Shown here piece by piece: positions 52,037 through 61,312 of a DNA stretch of 64,000 bases. The stretch's first letter is position 1, and each line of letters opens with the position of its first letter. Below the pieces are notes generated by a model that was given only the letters and a program-made list of their open reading frames with translations, was not told where the DNA came from and did no database searches. A program made the position numbers and the translations under genes. This DNA is from Burkholderia sp. Bp8992 (GTDB lineage Bacteria; Pseudomonadota; Gammaproteobacteria; Burkholderiales; Burkholderiaceae), in NCBI RefSeq assembly GCF_003853705.1, contig NZ_QTQI01000008.1:124001-188000 (forward strand), in the 5' to 3' direction.

Positions 52037-55000
52037 TCATACGGCCTCCAGCACGCGAGCGCGCTCGCTGGTCGCCGCCTCGCGATGACGCTTCGCGATC
52101 AGCGTGTACACGGTCGGCAGCACGAACAGCGTGAACAGCGTACCGACCAGCATGCCGGTCGACACCGTGATCCCGATCGCGAAGCGGCTGGCCGCACCCG
52201 CGCCGCGCGCGAAAATCAGCGGCACGAGCCCGGCGACCATCGCGGCCGTCGTCATCAGGATCGGCCGCAGCCGTACCGCGGCTGCGTGCTCGATCGCCGC
52301 GCGCCGGTCGAGGTGCTGCGTGCGTTGCAGCTCGTTCGCGAAGCTCACCATCAGGATCCCGTGCTTGGAAATCAGGCCGATCAGGGTCACGAGCCCGATC
52401 TGCGTATAGATGTTCAGCGTCGCGAAGCCGAGGTACAGCGGCACCAGCGCACCGCACACCGACAGCGGCACCGACACGAGGATCACCAGCGGATCGCGCA
52501 GGCTCTCGAACTGTGCGGCAAGCACCAGGAAGATGACGACGAGCGCGAACACGAACGTGACCGTCAGCCGATTGCCCTCCTGCACGTATTGCCGCGATTC
52601 ACCGAGCCAGTCGATGTCATAGCCGGCCGGCAGCGGCTGCTTCTGCAGAAACTCGACCGCTTGTCCCATCGTCACGCCGGGCGCGGCCACCGCCGACAGG
52701 GTCGCCGAGTTCAACTGGTTGAACTGCGTGAGTGCGTTCGCCTGGCTGCCGTTCGACACGCGCACGACGGTCGACAGCGCCACCATCTTGCCGCCGCGCG
52801 TTTTCACGTAGTAGCGGTTCAGCATCTCCGACGACAGGCGCTCCGCGCGCGCGACCTGCGGAATCACGTCGTACGAGCGGCCGTTGTGGTCGAAGCGGTT
52901 CACGTAGTTCTCGCCCACGAGCACCGCGAGCGTATCGGCGATGTCCTTCATCGTCACGCCGAGCGCATTCGCCTGGTTGCGGTCGATCGTCACGCCGACC
53001 GCGCGGCTGTCGAACGTCAGATCGCTGTCGACCACCGCGAACAGCCCGCTCTTCGACGCGGCGGCCTTCAGTTTGTCCATCGTCGCGAAGATGTCCTTGA
53101 AGTCCGTGGGCGCGCGCAGCACCATCTGGATCGGCAGGCCGCCGCTCGACGCGGGCAGCGACGGCAACAGGAACGTGAACACCTGGTCGCCGGCGATCGC
53201 GTTCGCGCGCGCCTGCACGAGCGCCTGCAGGTCGGCCGCACCGCGTGTGCGCTTCGACCAGTCGACGAGGTTCACGCCGGCAAAGCCGAGATTGGCCCCG
53301 CCGACGCCGTTCAGCACGAAGCTCGTATCCGCTTCGGGCAACGAGCGGAACACCTTCTCGACCTGCGGCGCGTAGCGTTCGAGGTAGTCGAGGTTCGCAT
53401 ACTGCGGCGCCTTCACCTGCAGCATGATCGAGCCCTGGTCCTCCTGCGGCGCCAGTTCCCGCTTCACGCCGCTGAACAGCACGCCGATACCCAGCAGCAC
53501 GCCCGCGCCGAACACCAGCACCGCCGGCCGTGCCGCGAGGCTCGCGTGCAGCAGGCGGCGGTACCCGTGCGTGACGCGCGACAGCGTGTGTTCGATCGCC
53601 CGCGCGACGCGGCCCTCCGACATCCGGCTGTCGAGCAGCAGCGAGCTCAGCATCGGCGAAAGCGTCAGCGCGATCACCGCGGACACGCACACCGCCCCTG
53701 CGAGCGTGAAAGCGAATTCGCGGAACAGCGAGCCGGTCAGCCCGCCCATCAGCCCGATCGGCGCATACACCGCAATGAGCGTGATGGTCATCACGATCAC
53801 CGGCGACGCGATCTCGCGCGCGCCGAGCAGCGCCGCGCGCGCGGGCGGCTCGCCGGATTCGATGTGCCGGTGAATGTTCTCGACCACGACGATCGCGTCG
53901 TCGACGACCAGACCGATCGCCAGCACCATCGCGAGCAGCGTGAGCAGGTTCAGCGAGAAGCCTGCGGCCAGCATCAGCGTGGCGGAGCCGACGAGCGCGA
54001 GCGGAATCGTCACGACCGGGATCACGACCGCGCGGAACGAGCCGAGGAACAGGAAGATCACGACCACGACGATCGCGATCGCCTCGATGATCGTCTCGCG
54101 CACCTCGTCGATCGACGCGTTGACGAAGCGCGCGACGTCGAACACGTCGCCGATCCTGATGCTGGCCGGCTTGCTGCGCTCCATCGTCGGCAGCAGCGCC
54201 TGGACGCCGCGCACGATGTCGAGCGGGTTGCCCGACGGCGTCGCGTTGATCGCGATGTTGACGGCGCGGTGCCCGTTCATCAGCGCGCTCGCGTTGTATT
54301 GCTGGCTGCCCAGCTCGATCGTCGCGACGTCGCGCAAGCGCACGAAGCTGCCGTTCGCAGCCGATTTCACGACGAGGTTGCCGAACGCACCGACGTCGGT
54401 CAGGTCGGTGTTCGCGGAAATGTCGGCAACGGTCAGCGCGCCCTTCAACTGGCCCGGTGCGGCCTGGACGTTGTTCGCCTTCAGCGCGGCCGCGACATCG
54501 GCGGCCGACAGCCCGTGCGCGGCGAGCCGCGACGCGTCGAGCCAGACCCGCATCGCGAGATTCTGCCCGCCGACGATTTCGGCCGACGCGACGCCCGGCA
54601 CCGTGGTGACCAGCGGCTGCGCGACCCGGACCACGTAGTCGGTGATCTCGGGGATCGACAACGTATCGCTCGAGAAGCCGAGATACATGACGGCCGTGGG
54701 CGCGTCGGTCAGCTTGGTGATCACGGAGTCGTACGCGCCCTCGGGCATCTTGTACTTGACCTCCTGCACCTTCGCCATGATTTCCGTCATCGCGCGGTCG
54801 GCGTTCGCATTCAGGCGCAGCCGCGCCTTCACGACGCTCTTGCCCTGCGTCGACGTGGAGGTCAGATACTCGATGCCGTCCGCGGTCGCGATCGACTGTG
54901 CGATCGGCGTCGTCACGAAACCCTGCATCAACGCCTGCGACGCACCGGGATAGGCCGTCTCGACGCTGATCGTCGCGCTCTCCAGCATCGGATACTGGCG

Positions 55001-55123
55001 CACCGGCAGCGCGCCGAGCGAGCGCAGGCCCACCAGCAGGATCAGCAGGCTGCAGACGAGCGACAGCACCGGCCGCCGCACGAAGATGTCGGTGAAACGC
55101 GCGCCTTGCGTGGTCTGGCTCAT
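52037..55123 (-). CDS. RND efflux inner-membrane transporter (HAE1 type)
   Basis: The protein is 1028 residues, typical of HAE1 pumps, from the ATG at 55123 (MSQTTQGARFTDIFV). The N-terminal RPVLSLVCSLLILLVGLRSLGALPVRQYP and the TM4 proton-relay motif VLAIGLVVDDAIVVVENIHRH are present, with a second half repeating the pattern. The start overlaps the adaptor stop (ATGA), so MFP and pump are coupled. The size pattern 365/1028/493 resembles MexH-MexI-OpmD. The substrate is unknown. Confidence 0.95.
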   Translation of the reverse strand: MSQTTQGARFTDIFVRRPVLSLVCSLLILLVGLRSLGALPVRQYPMLESATISVETAYPGASQALMQGFVTTPIAQSIATADGIEYLTSTSTQGKSVVKARLRLNANADRAMTEIMAKVQEVKYKMPEGAYDSVITKLTDAPTAVMYLGFSSDTLSIPEITDYVVRVAQPLVTTVPGVASAEIVGGQNLAMRVWLDASRLAAHGLSAADVAAALKANNVQAAPGQLKGALTVADISANTDLTDVGAFGNLVVKSAANGSFVRLRDVATIELGSQQYNASALMNGHRAVNIAINATPSGNPLDIVRGVQALLPTMERSKPASIRIGDVFDVARFVNASIDEVRETIIEAIAIVVVVIFLFLGSFRAVVIPVVTIPLALVGSATLMLAAGFSLNLLTLLAMVLAIGLVVDDAIVVVENIHRHIESGEPPARAALLGAREIASPVIVMTITLIAVYAPIGLMGGLTGSLFREFAFTLAGAVCVSAVIALTLSPMLSSLLLDSRMSEGRVARAIEHTLSRVTHGYRRLLHASLAARPAVLVFGAGVLLGIGVLFSGVKRELAPQEDQGSIMLQVKAPQYANLDYLERYAPQVEKVFRSLPEADTSFVLNGVGGANLGFAGVNLVDWSKRTRGAADLQALVQARANAIAGDQVFTFLLPSLPASSGGLPIQMVLRAPTDFKDIFATMDKLKAAASKSGLFAVVDSDLTFDSRAVGVTIDRNQANALGVTMKDIADTLAVLVGENYVNRFDHNGRSYDVIPQVARAERLSSEMLNRYYVKTRGGKMVALSTVVRVSNGSQANALTQFNQLNSATLSAVAAPGVTMGQAVEFLQKQPLPAGYDIDWLGESRQYVQEGNRLTVTFVFALVVIFLVLAAQFESLRDPLVILVSVPLSVCGALVPLYLGFATLNIYTQIGLVTLIGLISKHGILMVSFANELQRTQHLDRRAAIEHAAAVRLRPILMTTAAMVAGLVPLIFARGAGAASRFAIGITVSTGMLVGTLFTLFVLPTVYTLIAKRHREAATSERARVLEAV

Positions 55124-56217
55124 CGCACCGTCTCCCGTTGCGTGGACGCATCGGCCAGCACCTGCACCTTCGCGCCCGGCGCAACGCGCAACTGCCCCGT
55201 CGTCACGACCACGTCGCCCGCGCGCAGCCCGTCGTCGATGACGATGCGGCCACGCTCGCGCGCACCGGTCCGCACCTGGCGCACGCGCGCAATGCCGACA
55301 CCGTGCCCGTCGCGCTGCTCGACCACGACCACGGTGTCGCCCGCCTGCGAGGTCTGCACCGCGGTATCCGGCACGCTGATCACCGCGTCGCGCCCCGGCA
55401 GCGCCAGGTGCGCGTCGATATACATCCCCGGGCGCAGCAACTGGCCGGTGTTGGCCACGGTGGCCTGCACGGTGATGTTGCGGGTCTCGTCGCCGACCTG
55501 CGGCTCGATCGCGGTCACGCGCCCTTCGAAGGCCCGGCCCGGATACGCATCCGCCGTCACGCGCACGGTCTGGCCGAGCGCCACGCGGCTCAATGCCTTC
55601 TGCGGCACCGTGAAGTTCGCGTGCAACTCGTCGAGATCGGTGAGCGTCGCGATCGCATCGCCCGAGTTCAGGTACTGCCCGAGGTTGACGCGGCGCAGGC
55701 CGATCACGCCGGAAAACGGCGCGCGGATCAACTTCTGCGTAATGACCGCCTGGGTCTCGCGGATATCGGCGCGCGCGGCGTCGAGCTCGTAGCGGCGTGC
55801 GTCGAATGCCGCCTTCGGCTCGGCCCCGTTCGGCACGAGCTGCTCGGCGCGTGCGAACTGCCGGCGCGTATAGTCGGCCTTCGCCTGCAGCCCGGCGAGC
55901 TTCGCCTGTTCGGGCGCGTCGTAAAGCTGCACGAGCGTTTGCCCGGCACTCACGCGCGAGCCCGCGACGAACTGGATGCCGACGATGCGGCCCGCGACTT
56001 CCGGCGCGATCGTCACCTGCCGCACCGCTTCGAGCGAGCCGACCGCATCGAGCGTCGGCGCCGTCGCCTGCGGATTCACGACGACGGTCTCGACCGGCAA
56101 TGGCGCCGGTGGCGGTGCAGGCCGATCGGCGGCCGATACACGTTCGGTGCGCCACAGGAACAACGCGCCGAACAGGACAATCAACACGCCTGCGGTAAAA
56201 AACATTGAGCGTCTCAC
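55120..56217 (-). CDS. RND efflux periplasmic adaptor (MFP) protein
   Basis: The protein is 365 residues with a GTG start at 56217. GGGGAG seven bases upstream decides it over the ATG at 56205. An N-terminal anchor (SMFFTAGVLIVLFGALFLW) is followed by the lipoyl/barrel-sandwich block TIAPEVAGRIVGIQFVAGSRVSAGQTLVQLYD and the beta-barrel region (VTAIEPQVGDETRNITVQATVAN). It is the first gene of the efflux operon and joins pump to channel. Confidence 0.93.
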   Translation of the reverse strand: MRRSMFFTAGVLIVLFGALFLWRTERVSAADRPAPPPAPLPVETVVVNPQATAPTLDAVGSLEAVRQVTIAPEVAGRIVGIQFVAGSRVSAGQTLVQLYDAPEQAKLAGLQAKADYTRRQFARAEQLVPNGAEPKAAFDARRYELDAARADIRETQAVITQKLIRAPFSGVIGLRRVNLGQYLNSGDAIATLTDLDELHANFTVPQKALSRVALGQTVRVTADAYPGRAFEGRVTAIEPQVGDETRNITVQATVANTGQLLRPGMYIDAHLALPGRDAVISVPDTAVQTSQAGDTVVVVEQRDGHGVGIARVRQVRTGARERGRIVIDDGLRAGDVVVTTGQLRVAPGAKVQVLADASTQRETVR

Positions 56218-56323
56218 TGATATCTCCCCAATGAATCAGTCATGACGTCAGTTTGTGTGGAGCGGCCCGGCCGGGATGTCAATTTTTTGAATCCCTGTTT
56301 AAATATTTCGCATGCCTGACACG

Positions 56324-56362
56324 AAAAAAAACCGCATGCCCGGGACGAACGGGACATGCGGT
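56324..56362 (-). terminator. Strong terminator after the DoxX gene
   Basis: ACCGCATG (56331-56338) pairs with CATGCGGT (56355-56362), with CCC/GGG extending the stem. On the minus strand the hairpin is followed by TTTTTTTT. It separates the DoxX/MFS operon from the downstream efflux operon. Confidence 0.9.
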
Positions 56363-56383
56363 GAAAAGACACCCGCCACGAAG

Positions 56384-56818
56384 TCAGATGGTCGCGGCAG
56401 GCGAACGCGACGCATGAAGGGTCCATGCGCGCGCATACGGGTGTGACATGGCCAACAGGACGGCACCGAACAGCAGCAATGGATTGGTACTGACCGCCCC
56501 GCACATCAGGAACAGCACCGACATCGCCGCCGCGCCGGCAACGCCCCATGCGGTTGCGATGCCGAGCAGGATCGACAGCCCTGCCGCCAGTTCGAGCCAG
56601 GGCACGGCCAGGTTGACCGCGGCGACGTGCGGCAGCGCCACGTGTCCGATCGCGCTGGTCAGCGCGAGCCGCACGGCTTCAGGCGCCGCCGTGGATCGCG
56701 CGACGGCAGCTGTCAGGAACGGCTCCGCATCGAAGTGCCCGACGATCTTCGTCAGGCCGGCCCAGATCCAGAATGCGCCCAGTACGAGCCGCAGCACGAG
56801 TGCGACGGCGGTCTTCAT
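56384..56818 (-). CDS. DoxX-family membrane protein
   Basis: The protein is 144 residues from the ATG at 56818 (MKTAVALVLRLVLGAFWIWAG). It has four membrane segments and the DoxX pattern GAFWIWAGLTKIVGHF ... PWLELAAGLSILLG. Its ATG overlaps the MFS stop (ATGA). DoxX proteins accompany oxidoreductases; MexG of the MexGHI-OpmD pump also belongs to this family, which may be relevant because an RND operon follows. Confidence 0.88.
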   Translation of the reverse strand: MKTAVALVLRLVLGAFWIWAGLTKIVGHFDAEPFLTAAVARSTAAPEAVRLALTSAIGHVALPHVAAVNLAVPWLELAAGLSILLGIATAWGVAGAAAMSVLFLMCGAVSTNPLLLFGAVLLAMSHPYARAWTLHASRSPAATI

Positions 56819-58005
56819 CGCGCCACCTGCGGATGCAGGCGATGCAGCTGCCTGAAACCGATCATGGTCACGCCCAGCAAACACGCGAACATGATGGCAA
56901 TCGCCGCGTTCGTCTCCATGGGCAATGCGCTGACGACCCCCGACACGATGGAGCCGAGCGCCAGCATCAGGCACCCCTGCAGGCTCGCGGCGGCGCCCGC
57001 GCGGCCCGGGAACAGGGCCATCGAGCGCGCCATCGCGTTGGAGAAGATGAAGCCCTGCGCAAACGCGATCAGCATGATCCCGCCGAGTGCGGTCACCAGG
57101 ATCAGTTCACCGCCGCTCGACGCCACGCAGGCCACCCCGAGCGCAAAGGTCGCAATGCCGCCGCGCATCAGCTGCTCGCCGCTGTAGCGCCGGATCAGGC
57201 TGCGGTTCAGCGTCGTGCCGCCGAGGTAGCACAGCCCGACGCCGAGCGCGGTCGACCCGAAGTACGACGCGGAATGCCCGAGGCGGAACTGCACGATGTA
57301 CGGCCCGATCACGTTCCACATCAGGAACGCCGAGAAGCTCATCCCGAGCAACGCGACGGCCGACTGGAACTGCGGATCGGACAGGATCTCGCGATAGCCC
57401 GCGATGGTTTGCCGCGGCGTGCGCCGCAACTCCGGCCGCAGCGTCTCGCGCAGGCCCGCGAACGCGAACGACAGCACGACGAGCCCGTAGCCGCAGTAGA
57501 CGACGAAGTTCCAGCGCCAGCCGGCCCACTCCTGAACGTGTCCGCCGATATACGGCGCGATCACGGGGCCGAGCCCGAACGCCAGGCTGAGGTAGACGAT
57601 CGCGACGCGGAAGCGGTCGCCCTTGAGCCGGTCGACCAGCACGGCGCGCGCGACGACCTGGCATGAGCCGATCGCGAAGCCCTGGATCGCGCGTCCTGCC
57701 ATCAGCACCTCGAACGACGGCGCGACGACCGCGATCGCACTACCGGCGATGAACAGCGCAAGGCCGAAGAGTACCGACGGGCGTCGGCCCCACCAGTCGG
57801 CCAGCATGCCGAATGCGAGCTGGCCGATCGCATAGAACACGAGCGTGATCGTGATCGTGTTCTGCATCATGCTCGGCATGACGTTGAGTTCTCGACCGAT
57901 GGCCGGGATGCTCGGCGAATAGAGGTCGATCGCGATCCCGCCGACGCTGTTGATCAGCGGCGCCAGGAACACGAGGAAGTTTTCGTATCTGTTTGAGTCG
58001 GACAT
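56815..58005 (-). CDS. MFS transporter, Bcr/CflA drug-resistance type
   Basis: The protein is 396 residues with 12 membrane segments, matching DHA1 Bcr/CflA exporters (LINSVGGIAIDLYSPSIPAIGRELNV, YAIGQLAFGMLADWWGRRPSVL). It is probably the export step of the biosynthetic operon. The gene starts 57 bp after the hemolysin-family gene and overlaps DoxX at its end. Confidence 0.92.
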   Translation of the reverse strand: MSDSNRYENFLVFLAPLINSVGGIAIDLYSPSIPAIGRELNVMPSMMQNTITITLVFYAIGQLAFGMLADWWGRRPSVLFGLALFIAGSAIAVVAPSFEVLMAGRAIQGFAIGSCQVVARAVLVDRLKGDRFRVAIVYLSLAFGLGPVIAPYIGGHVQEWAGWRWNFVVYCGYGLVVLSFAFAGLRETLRPELRRTPRQTIAGYREILSDPQFQSAVALLGMSFSAFLMWNVIGPYIVQFRLGHSASYFGSTALGVGLCYLGGTTLNRSLIRRYSGEQLMRGGIATFALGVACVASSGGELILVTALGGIMLIAFAQGFIFSNAMARSMALFPGRAGAAASLQGCLMLALGSIVSGVVSALPMETNAAIAIMFACLLGVTMIGFRQLHRLHPQVAR

Positions 58006-58062
58006 GGGGACGTTCCTGAAATGACGGGACAGGCCGACGCGAGTGCGTGCGGCCCGTCGGGA

Positions 58063-58689
58063 TCAGTGACCGTTTGCGATGCATTCAACCTGCCTCAGCG
58101 GCATACGTGCCGGCGGCGGATCGTCGAGCGGGCTCCACATCGGCAAATCGTTGCGCCTGGCCATGTCGTCGATCTTCACCATGATGACGCGCGGCGCGTT
58201 GTCGTAGTACGTACCCCAGTCGACATGTCTGTCACGTACCCGGCTCACGCAGGCGCGGCCGAGGTCGTCATAGGCGATCTGCAACGACTGCACGATGTGA
58301 CGCACCCGCTCCGTCGCCGTCATCAGCACGTACCGGTAGTGATGCTGGGCCAGTGTGCGGAACACGTTCGCGATCAGGTAGCGCCCCGCGCCCTTCGAGC
58401 CGAACGACGAGAACTGCCCGAGCTCGACCAGCTCCGCACGCGACAGCCCGTAAAGGCTCGTCAGCGATTCGTCGAGGTAGTGCTCGGAGAACAGCGGGGC
58501 GCTGTCGCCCCAGCTGAGCCCCAGGCATGCGTAGCCGGGCAACGTCATCGCGCGGTCGGTCAGGCACCAGAACTGGTCCGGGCGAGGCTCCGGCCGCGCG
58601 CCGTGCGCCTGGTAGTAGTGCTGCGAGACCGCGAGCTGCATCTCGCGATAGGCGCCCTGGCCCGGATGAAAGCTTCGTACGATGTGCAC
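58063..58689 (-). CDS. Thermostable hemolysin-family protein
   Basis: The protein is 208 residues from the GTG at 58689 (VHIVRSFHPGQGAYREMQLAVSQHYYQAHGARPEP), chosen because GGGAG lies six bases upstream; an ATG at 58728 lies inside the preceding gene. It carries family blocks PDQFWCLTDRAMTLPGYACLGLSWGDSAPLFSEHYLDESL, VELGQFSSFGSKGAGRYLIANVFRTL and RYVLMTATERVRHIVQSL. The name derives from a Vibrio hemolysin; the core looks like a GNAT-type acyltransferase, and I suspect it transfers an acyl group made by the neighbouring AMP-ligase. The role is inferred. Confidence 0.75.
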   Translation of the reverse strand: MHIVRSFHPGQGAYREMQLAVSQHYYQAHGARPEPRPDQFWCLTDRAMTLPGYACLGLSWGDSAPLFSEHYLDESLTSLYGLSRAELVELGQFSSFGSKGAGRYLIANVFRTLAQHHYRYVLMTATERVRHIVQSLQIAYDDLGRACVSRVRDRHVDWGTYYDNAPRVIMVKIDDMARRNDLPMWSPLDDPPPARMPLRQVECIANGH

Positions 58690-58702
58690 GTTCGGCTCCC
58701 GG

Positions 58703-60178
58703 TCAGTACAGCGACGCCGCATGATCACGCTCGATCAGCTGACGGCGCGGCCGCCCGGTGACCGTGTAGTAATCCTTGCGGAAACGCTCGATGTCCGTCA
58801 CGACCCGGACCCGCCGCACGCGCGCGAAATCCGCCAGCCGCGGTTCGAGCCGCGCCATCTCGTCGCGCACCGCCGCTTCGCCGTGCTCGGACAGCACGAT
58901 CGCCGCAGGCTCCTCGCGCCCTTCGCCGAACACCACGATGTCGTCGATCAGCGCGCTTTCCTTGTAGACCGTCTCCACCCATTCCGGCGAGATGTTGCGC
59001 GCCGTCGACAGGATGATCACGTGCTTCTTGCGGCCGGTGATGTACAGGAAACCATCGACGATCTCCGCGATGTCGCCGGTGTGCAGGTAGCCGTCGGTGA
59101 GTTCGCACGACGTATCGTCCGAGTTGTAGTAGCCCGCGCAGAGCGTCGGCGTGCGCACGCGCAGCTCGCCGTCGACGATCACCGGCACGATCCCGTCGAG
59201 CAGCGTGCCGGCCGAGCCGATGCGGCGCTGCCCCGGATAGTTCAGCGAGATGATCGAACTGTTCTCGCTGAGCCCGTAGGCCTCGTAGACCTGGACGCCG
59301 TGCTTGTCCAGCGATTCGAGCACGGTGGCCGGAATCTTCGCGCCGCCCGTGATGATGTGCGGATTGCGGCGGCCGAACAGTTGCGTCGTACTGGTCGAGT
59401 CCAGCAATGCGTCGGCCTCCTCGAGCAGCTTCGGCGGCAGGTACAGGAAATTCGGATCGACGCGGGCGATCAGGTCCAGGTAGTCGCGCGCATTGCCGCT
59501 GCGTGCGCCGTACTCGGCGTAGTTCGCGGGCATCAGCGTCAGCGAGCCGCCGGACAGCACCGGCAGGAACACGCCGAGCACCTGTTCGATCAGCAGGCTC
59601 ATCGGCACGATCGACAGGTAGTCGAGCGGGCCGGCCGGCACACGCTTCAGCACGTTCGTCACGAGCAGGCCGACGGCCTCGTCGCGGATCTTCACGCCCT
59701 TCGGCTTCGACGTCGTACCGGACGTATGGATGATCCCGCAGATGCCCGGCTCGATCCGCTCGCCGGTGGGTGCACCCGCCGCAGGCCATCCGTCGTGCTC
59801 GCTCGCGGCGTTGATGCATGAGATGCCGGGCAGGATCGAACCGATGCGTGCGGCGGTTTTCGCATCCTGCGCGAAAATCGCGGTTGCCTTGTGCAGCAGG
59901 CTGCCGATCTGCTCGTCGGAGAACTCGATCGGCACCGGCAACAACACGGCCTTCACGCGGAAGATCGCGAGCATCGTCGCCACCCACGTGTAGCTGGAGC
60001 GCGCGGCAATACCGAACACGAGACCGCTGCAATCGCCGTATACATCTTCCAGCTTGCCGGCGATCCGCGTCACGTCCGCGCGCAGTTCGTCCAGCGAGTA
60101 TTCACGGCCGTCCATTTCCCGCACGACAATGCGGTTCGGTGCTTCGGCGAAATGACGTTCGATGAGTGCGCTGATCAT
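58703..60178 (-). CDS. AMP-dependent synthetase/ligase
   Basis: The protein is 491 residues. ANL-family core motifs are present: P-loop IIHTSGTTSKPKGVKI, the A5 region YEAYGLSENSSI, HTGDIAEI, TGRKKHVIILS, and a C-terminal Lys region RFRKDYYTVTGRP. It activates a carboxylic acid as acyl-AMP; the acceptor (CoA or an amine) is unknown. The ATG overlaps the TauD stop (ATGA, 60175-60178). Confidence 0.93.
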   Translation of the reverse strand: MISALIERHFAEAPNRIVVREMDGREYSLDELRADVTRIAGKLEDVYGDCSGLVFGIAARSSYTWVATMLAIFRVKAVLLPVPIEFSDEQIGSLLHKATAIFAQDAKTAARIGSILPGISCINAASEHDGWPAAGAPTGERIEPGICGIIHTSGTTSKPKGVKIRDEAVGLLVTNVLKRVPAGPLDYLSIVPMSLLIEQVLGVFLPVLSGGSLTLMPANYAEYGARSGNARDYLDLIARVDPNFLYLPPKLLEEADALLDSTSTTQLFGRRNPHIITGGAKIPATVLESLDKHGVQVYEAYGLSENSSIISLNYPGQRRIGSAGTLLDGIVPVIVDGELRVRTPTLCAGYYNSDDTSCELTDGYLHTGDIAEIVDGFLYITGRKKHVIILSTARNISPEWVETVYKESALIDDIVVFGEGREEPAAIVLSEHGEAAVRDEMARLEPRLADFARVRRVRVVTDIERFRKDYYTVTGRPRRQLIERDHAASLY

Positions 60179-61104
60179 GCAATTGCTCCCTTGCGATAGC
60201 TTTGTGCACCGAAGATGCGGCGCCCCGTGTCCGCGAGACGGCGGCGGCCGTGCATCACGCGGCTGTTGTCGATCGCGACGATGTCGCCCTTGTTCCAGAA
60301 CAGGTCATACGTATAACGGGCGGTCACGTCCTTGATTTCGTCCCACACCTCGAAATCGATGTCGGTGCCGTCGGCCCACGTGATCAGCGGCGGCTCGTAG
60401 TTCACGCTCGGGCCGAGCAGCGAGTTGCAGAACGCGCGACGGCCGGAGAAGCAGCTGGCGGTGATCGCATCGGTCACGCGCTCGGACGACACGAGAAACG
60501 GGTCGAGGCGGCGATAGTGCTGGCCTCGCACGCGCTGGTTGACGATCTCGAGATGCGAGTCGTTCACCTCGTGCGCCGGCACCTGCAGCTCGACGCTCAG
60601 GAAGCGTTGCACGTTCGGCCAGGGAATACGGCGCGAATACTTGATCTGGCGTTGCTCGAACAGGCGACGCACGGCCGGCGTCAGTTCGTGCAGCACGCGC
60701 TGCCCGTCGCAGATCGTCGTCTCGGAGCCGACGCGAGCCGGCTCGAGGCAGTAGAACCATTGCAGGTCGGGCGTGAACGGCAGGTTGCCGTTCTCACGGT
60801 GCAGGCCCATTTCGAGCTCGCCGGCATCGATTTCCGCGGTGTTTTCCGTCGAGGTCTTGCGCGCCGGATCGAACGTGACGCGCGCCGAATGCTGGCTGAC
60901 GAAGCGGTTGAAATCGTCGAGCGTATCCGCGAAATTGCGATAGATCACGACACCCGAATGGGCGAGCTGCTCGTACAACTGGTCGGTATCGACAAGGTCG
61001 ATCGCCTTTTGACCGGGCTCGAGGCTTTCGATCAACTCGAAGCCGAAACGCGGCAACGGTTTGTGCTGAACCTGCGCGGTGACTACGTCAACAACATCCA
61101 TCAT
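60175..61104 (-). CDS. TauD/TfdA-family Fe(II)/2-oxoglutarate-dependent oxygenase
   Basis: The protein is 309 residues from the first of two ATGs (61104, 61101). Metal ligands are H-x-E in MGLHRENGNLPF and the distal His in DNSRVMHGRRRL, with an Arg after it (RRIFGAQ) to bind 2-oxoglutarate. The H-x-E pair is like clavaminate-synthase-type enzymes rather than TauD H-x-D. It is the first gene of the operon and probably hydroxylates, desaturates or otherwise oxidises an amino-acid- or acyl-type substrate. Confidence 0.9.
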   Translation of the reverse strand: MMDVVDVVTAQVQHKPLPRFGFELIESLEPGQKAIDLVDTDQLYEQLAHSGVVIYRNFADTLDDFNRFVSQHSARVTFDPARKTSTENTAEIDAGELEMGLHRENGNLPFTPDLQWFYCLEPARVGSETTICDGQRVLHELTPAVRRLFEQRQIKYSRRIPWPNVQRFLSVELQVPAHEVNDSHLEIVNQRVRGQHYRRLDPFLVSSERVTDAITASCFSGRRAFCNSLLGPSVNYEPPLITWADGTDIDFEVWDEIKDVTARYTYDLFWNKGDIVAIDNSRVMHGRRRLADTGRRIFGAQSYRKGAIA

Positions 61105-61312
61105 GGTTGCCTCTCAGTGTGGTTAGTTTTGCGTTCGAAGCACGGCTTCGTCGAACACTGACCAATCTACCGACACGGCTGGGCACACCGTTTTAAAAAT
61201 TAAATGGTGGATGTAAATTTTGTTTAGGGTACTGCAAGGAAACCCGGCTTTGCTTCCTCACCGGCAATAAACCGGACGGCGGCAATCGCCGGCCGGAGCG
61301 GGCCGATTGCGG
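61105..61312. promoter_or_regulatory. Promoter region of the TauD operon
   Basis: This AT-rich leader of about 200 bp (AAATTAAATGG near 61197-61207, TTTTGTTTAG near 61217-61226) lies between the LysR gene and the TauD gene, both on the minus strand. It is the natural site for LysR binding, although no clean T-N11-A palindrome stands out. Confidence 0.4.

Noticed and set aside
51899-55792. Very long plus-strand ORF opposite the RND efflux genes (about 1297 codons)
   Set aside because: It is a GC-rich antisense shadow: low-complexity Arg/His/Ala-rich translation, no domains, fully overlapped by convincing RND, OMF and MFP genes on the other strand.
58063-61104. Assignment of the TauD/AMP-ligase operon as an isonitrile (ScoE-like) pathway
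   Set aside because: No carrier protein, thioesterase or NRPS is present. The TauD alone cannot support it.
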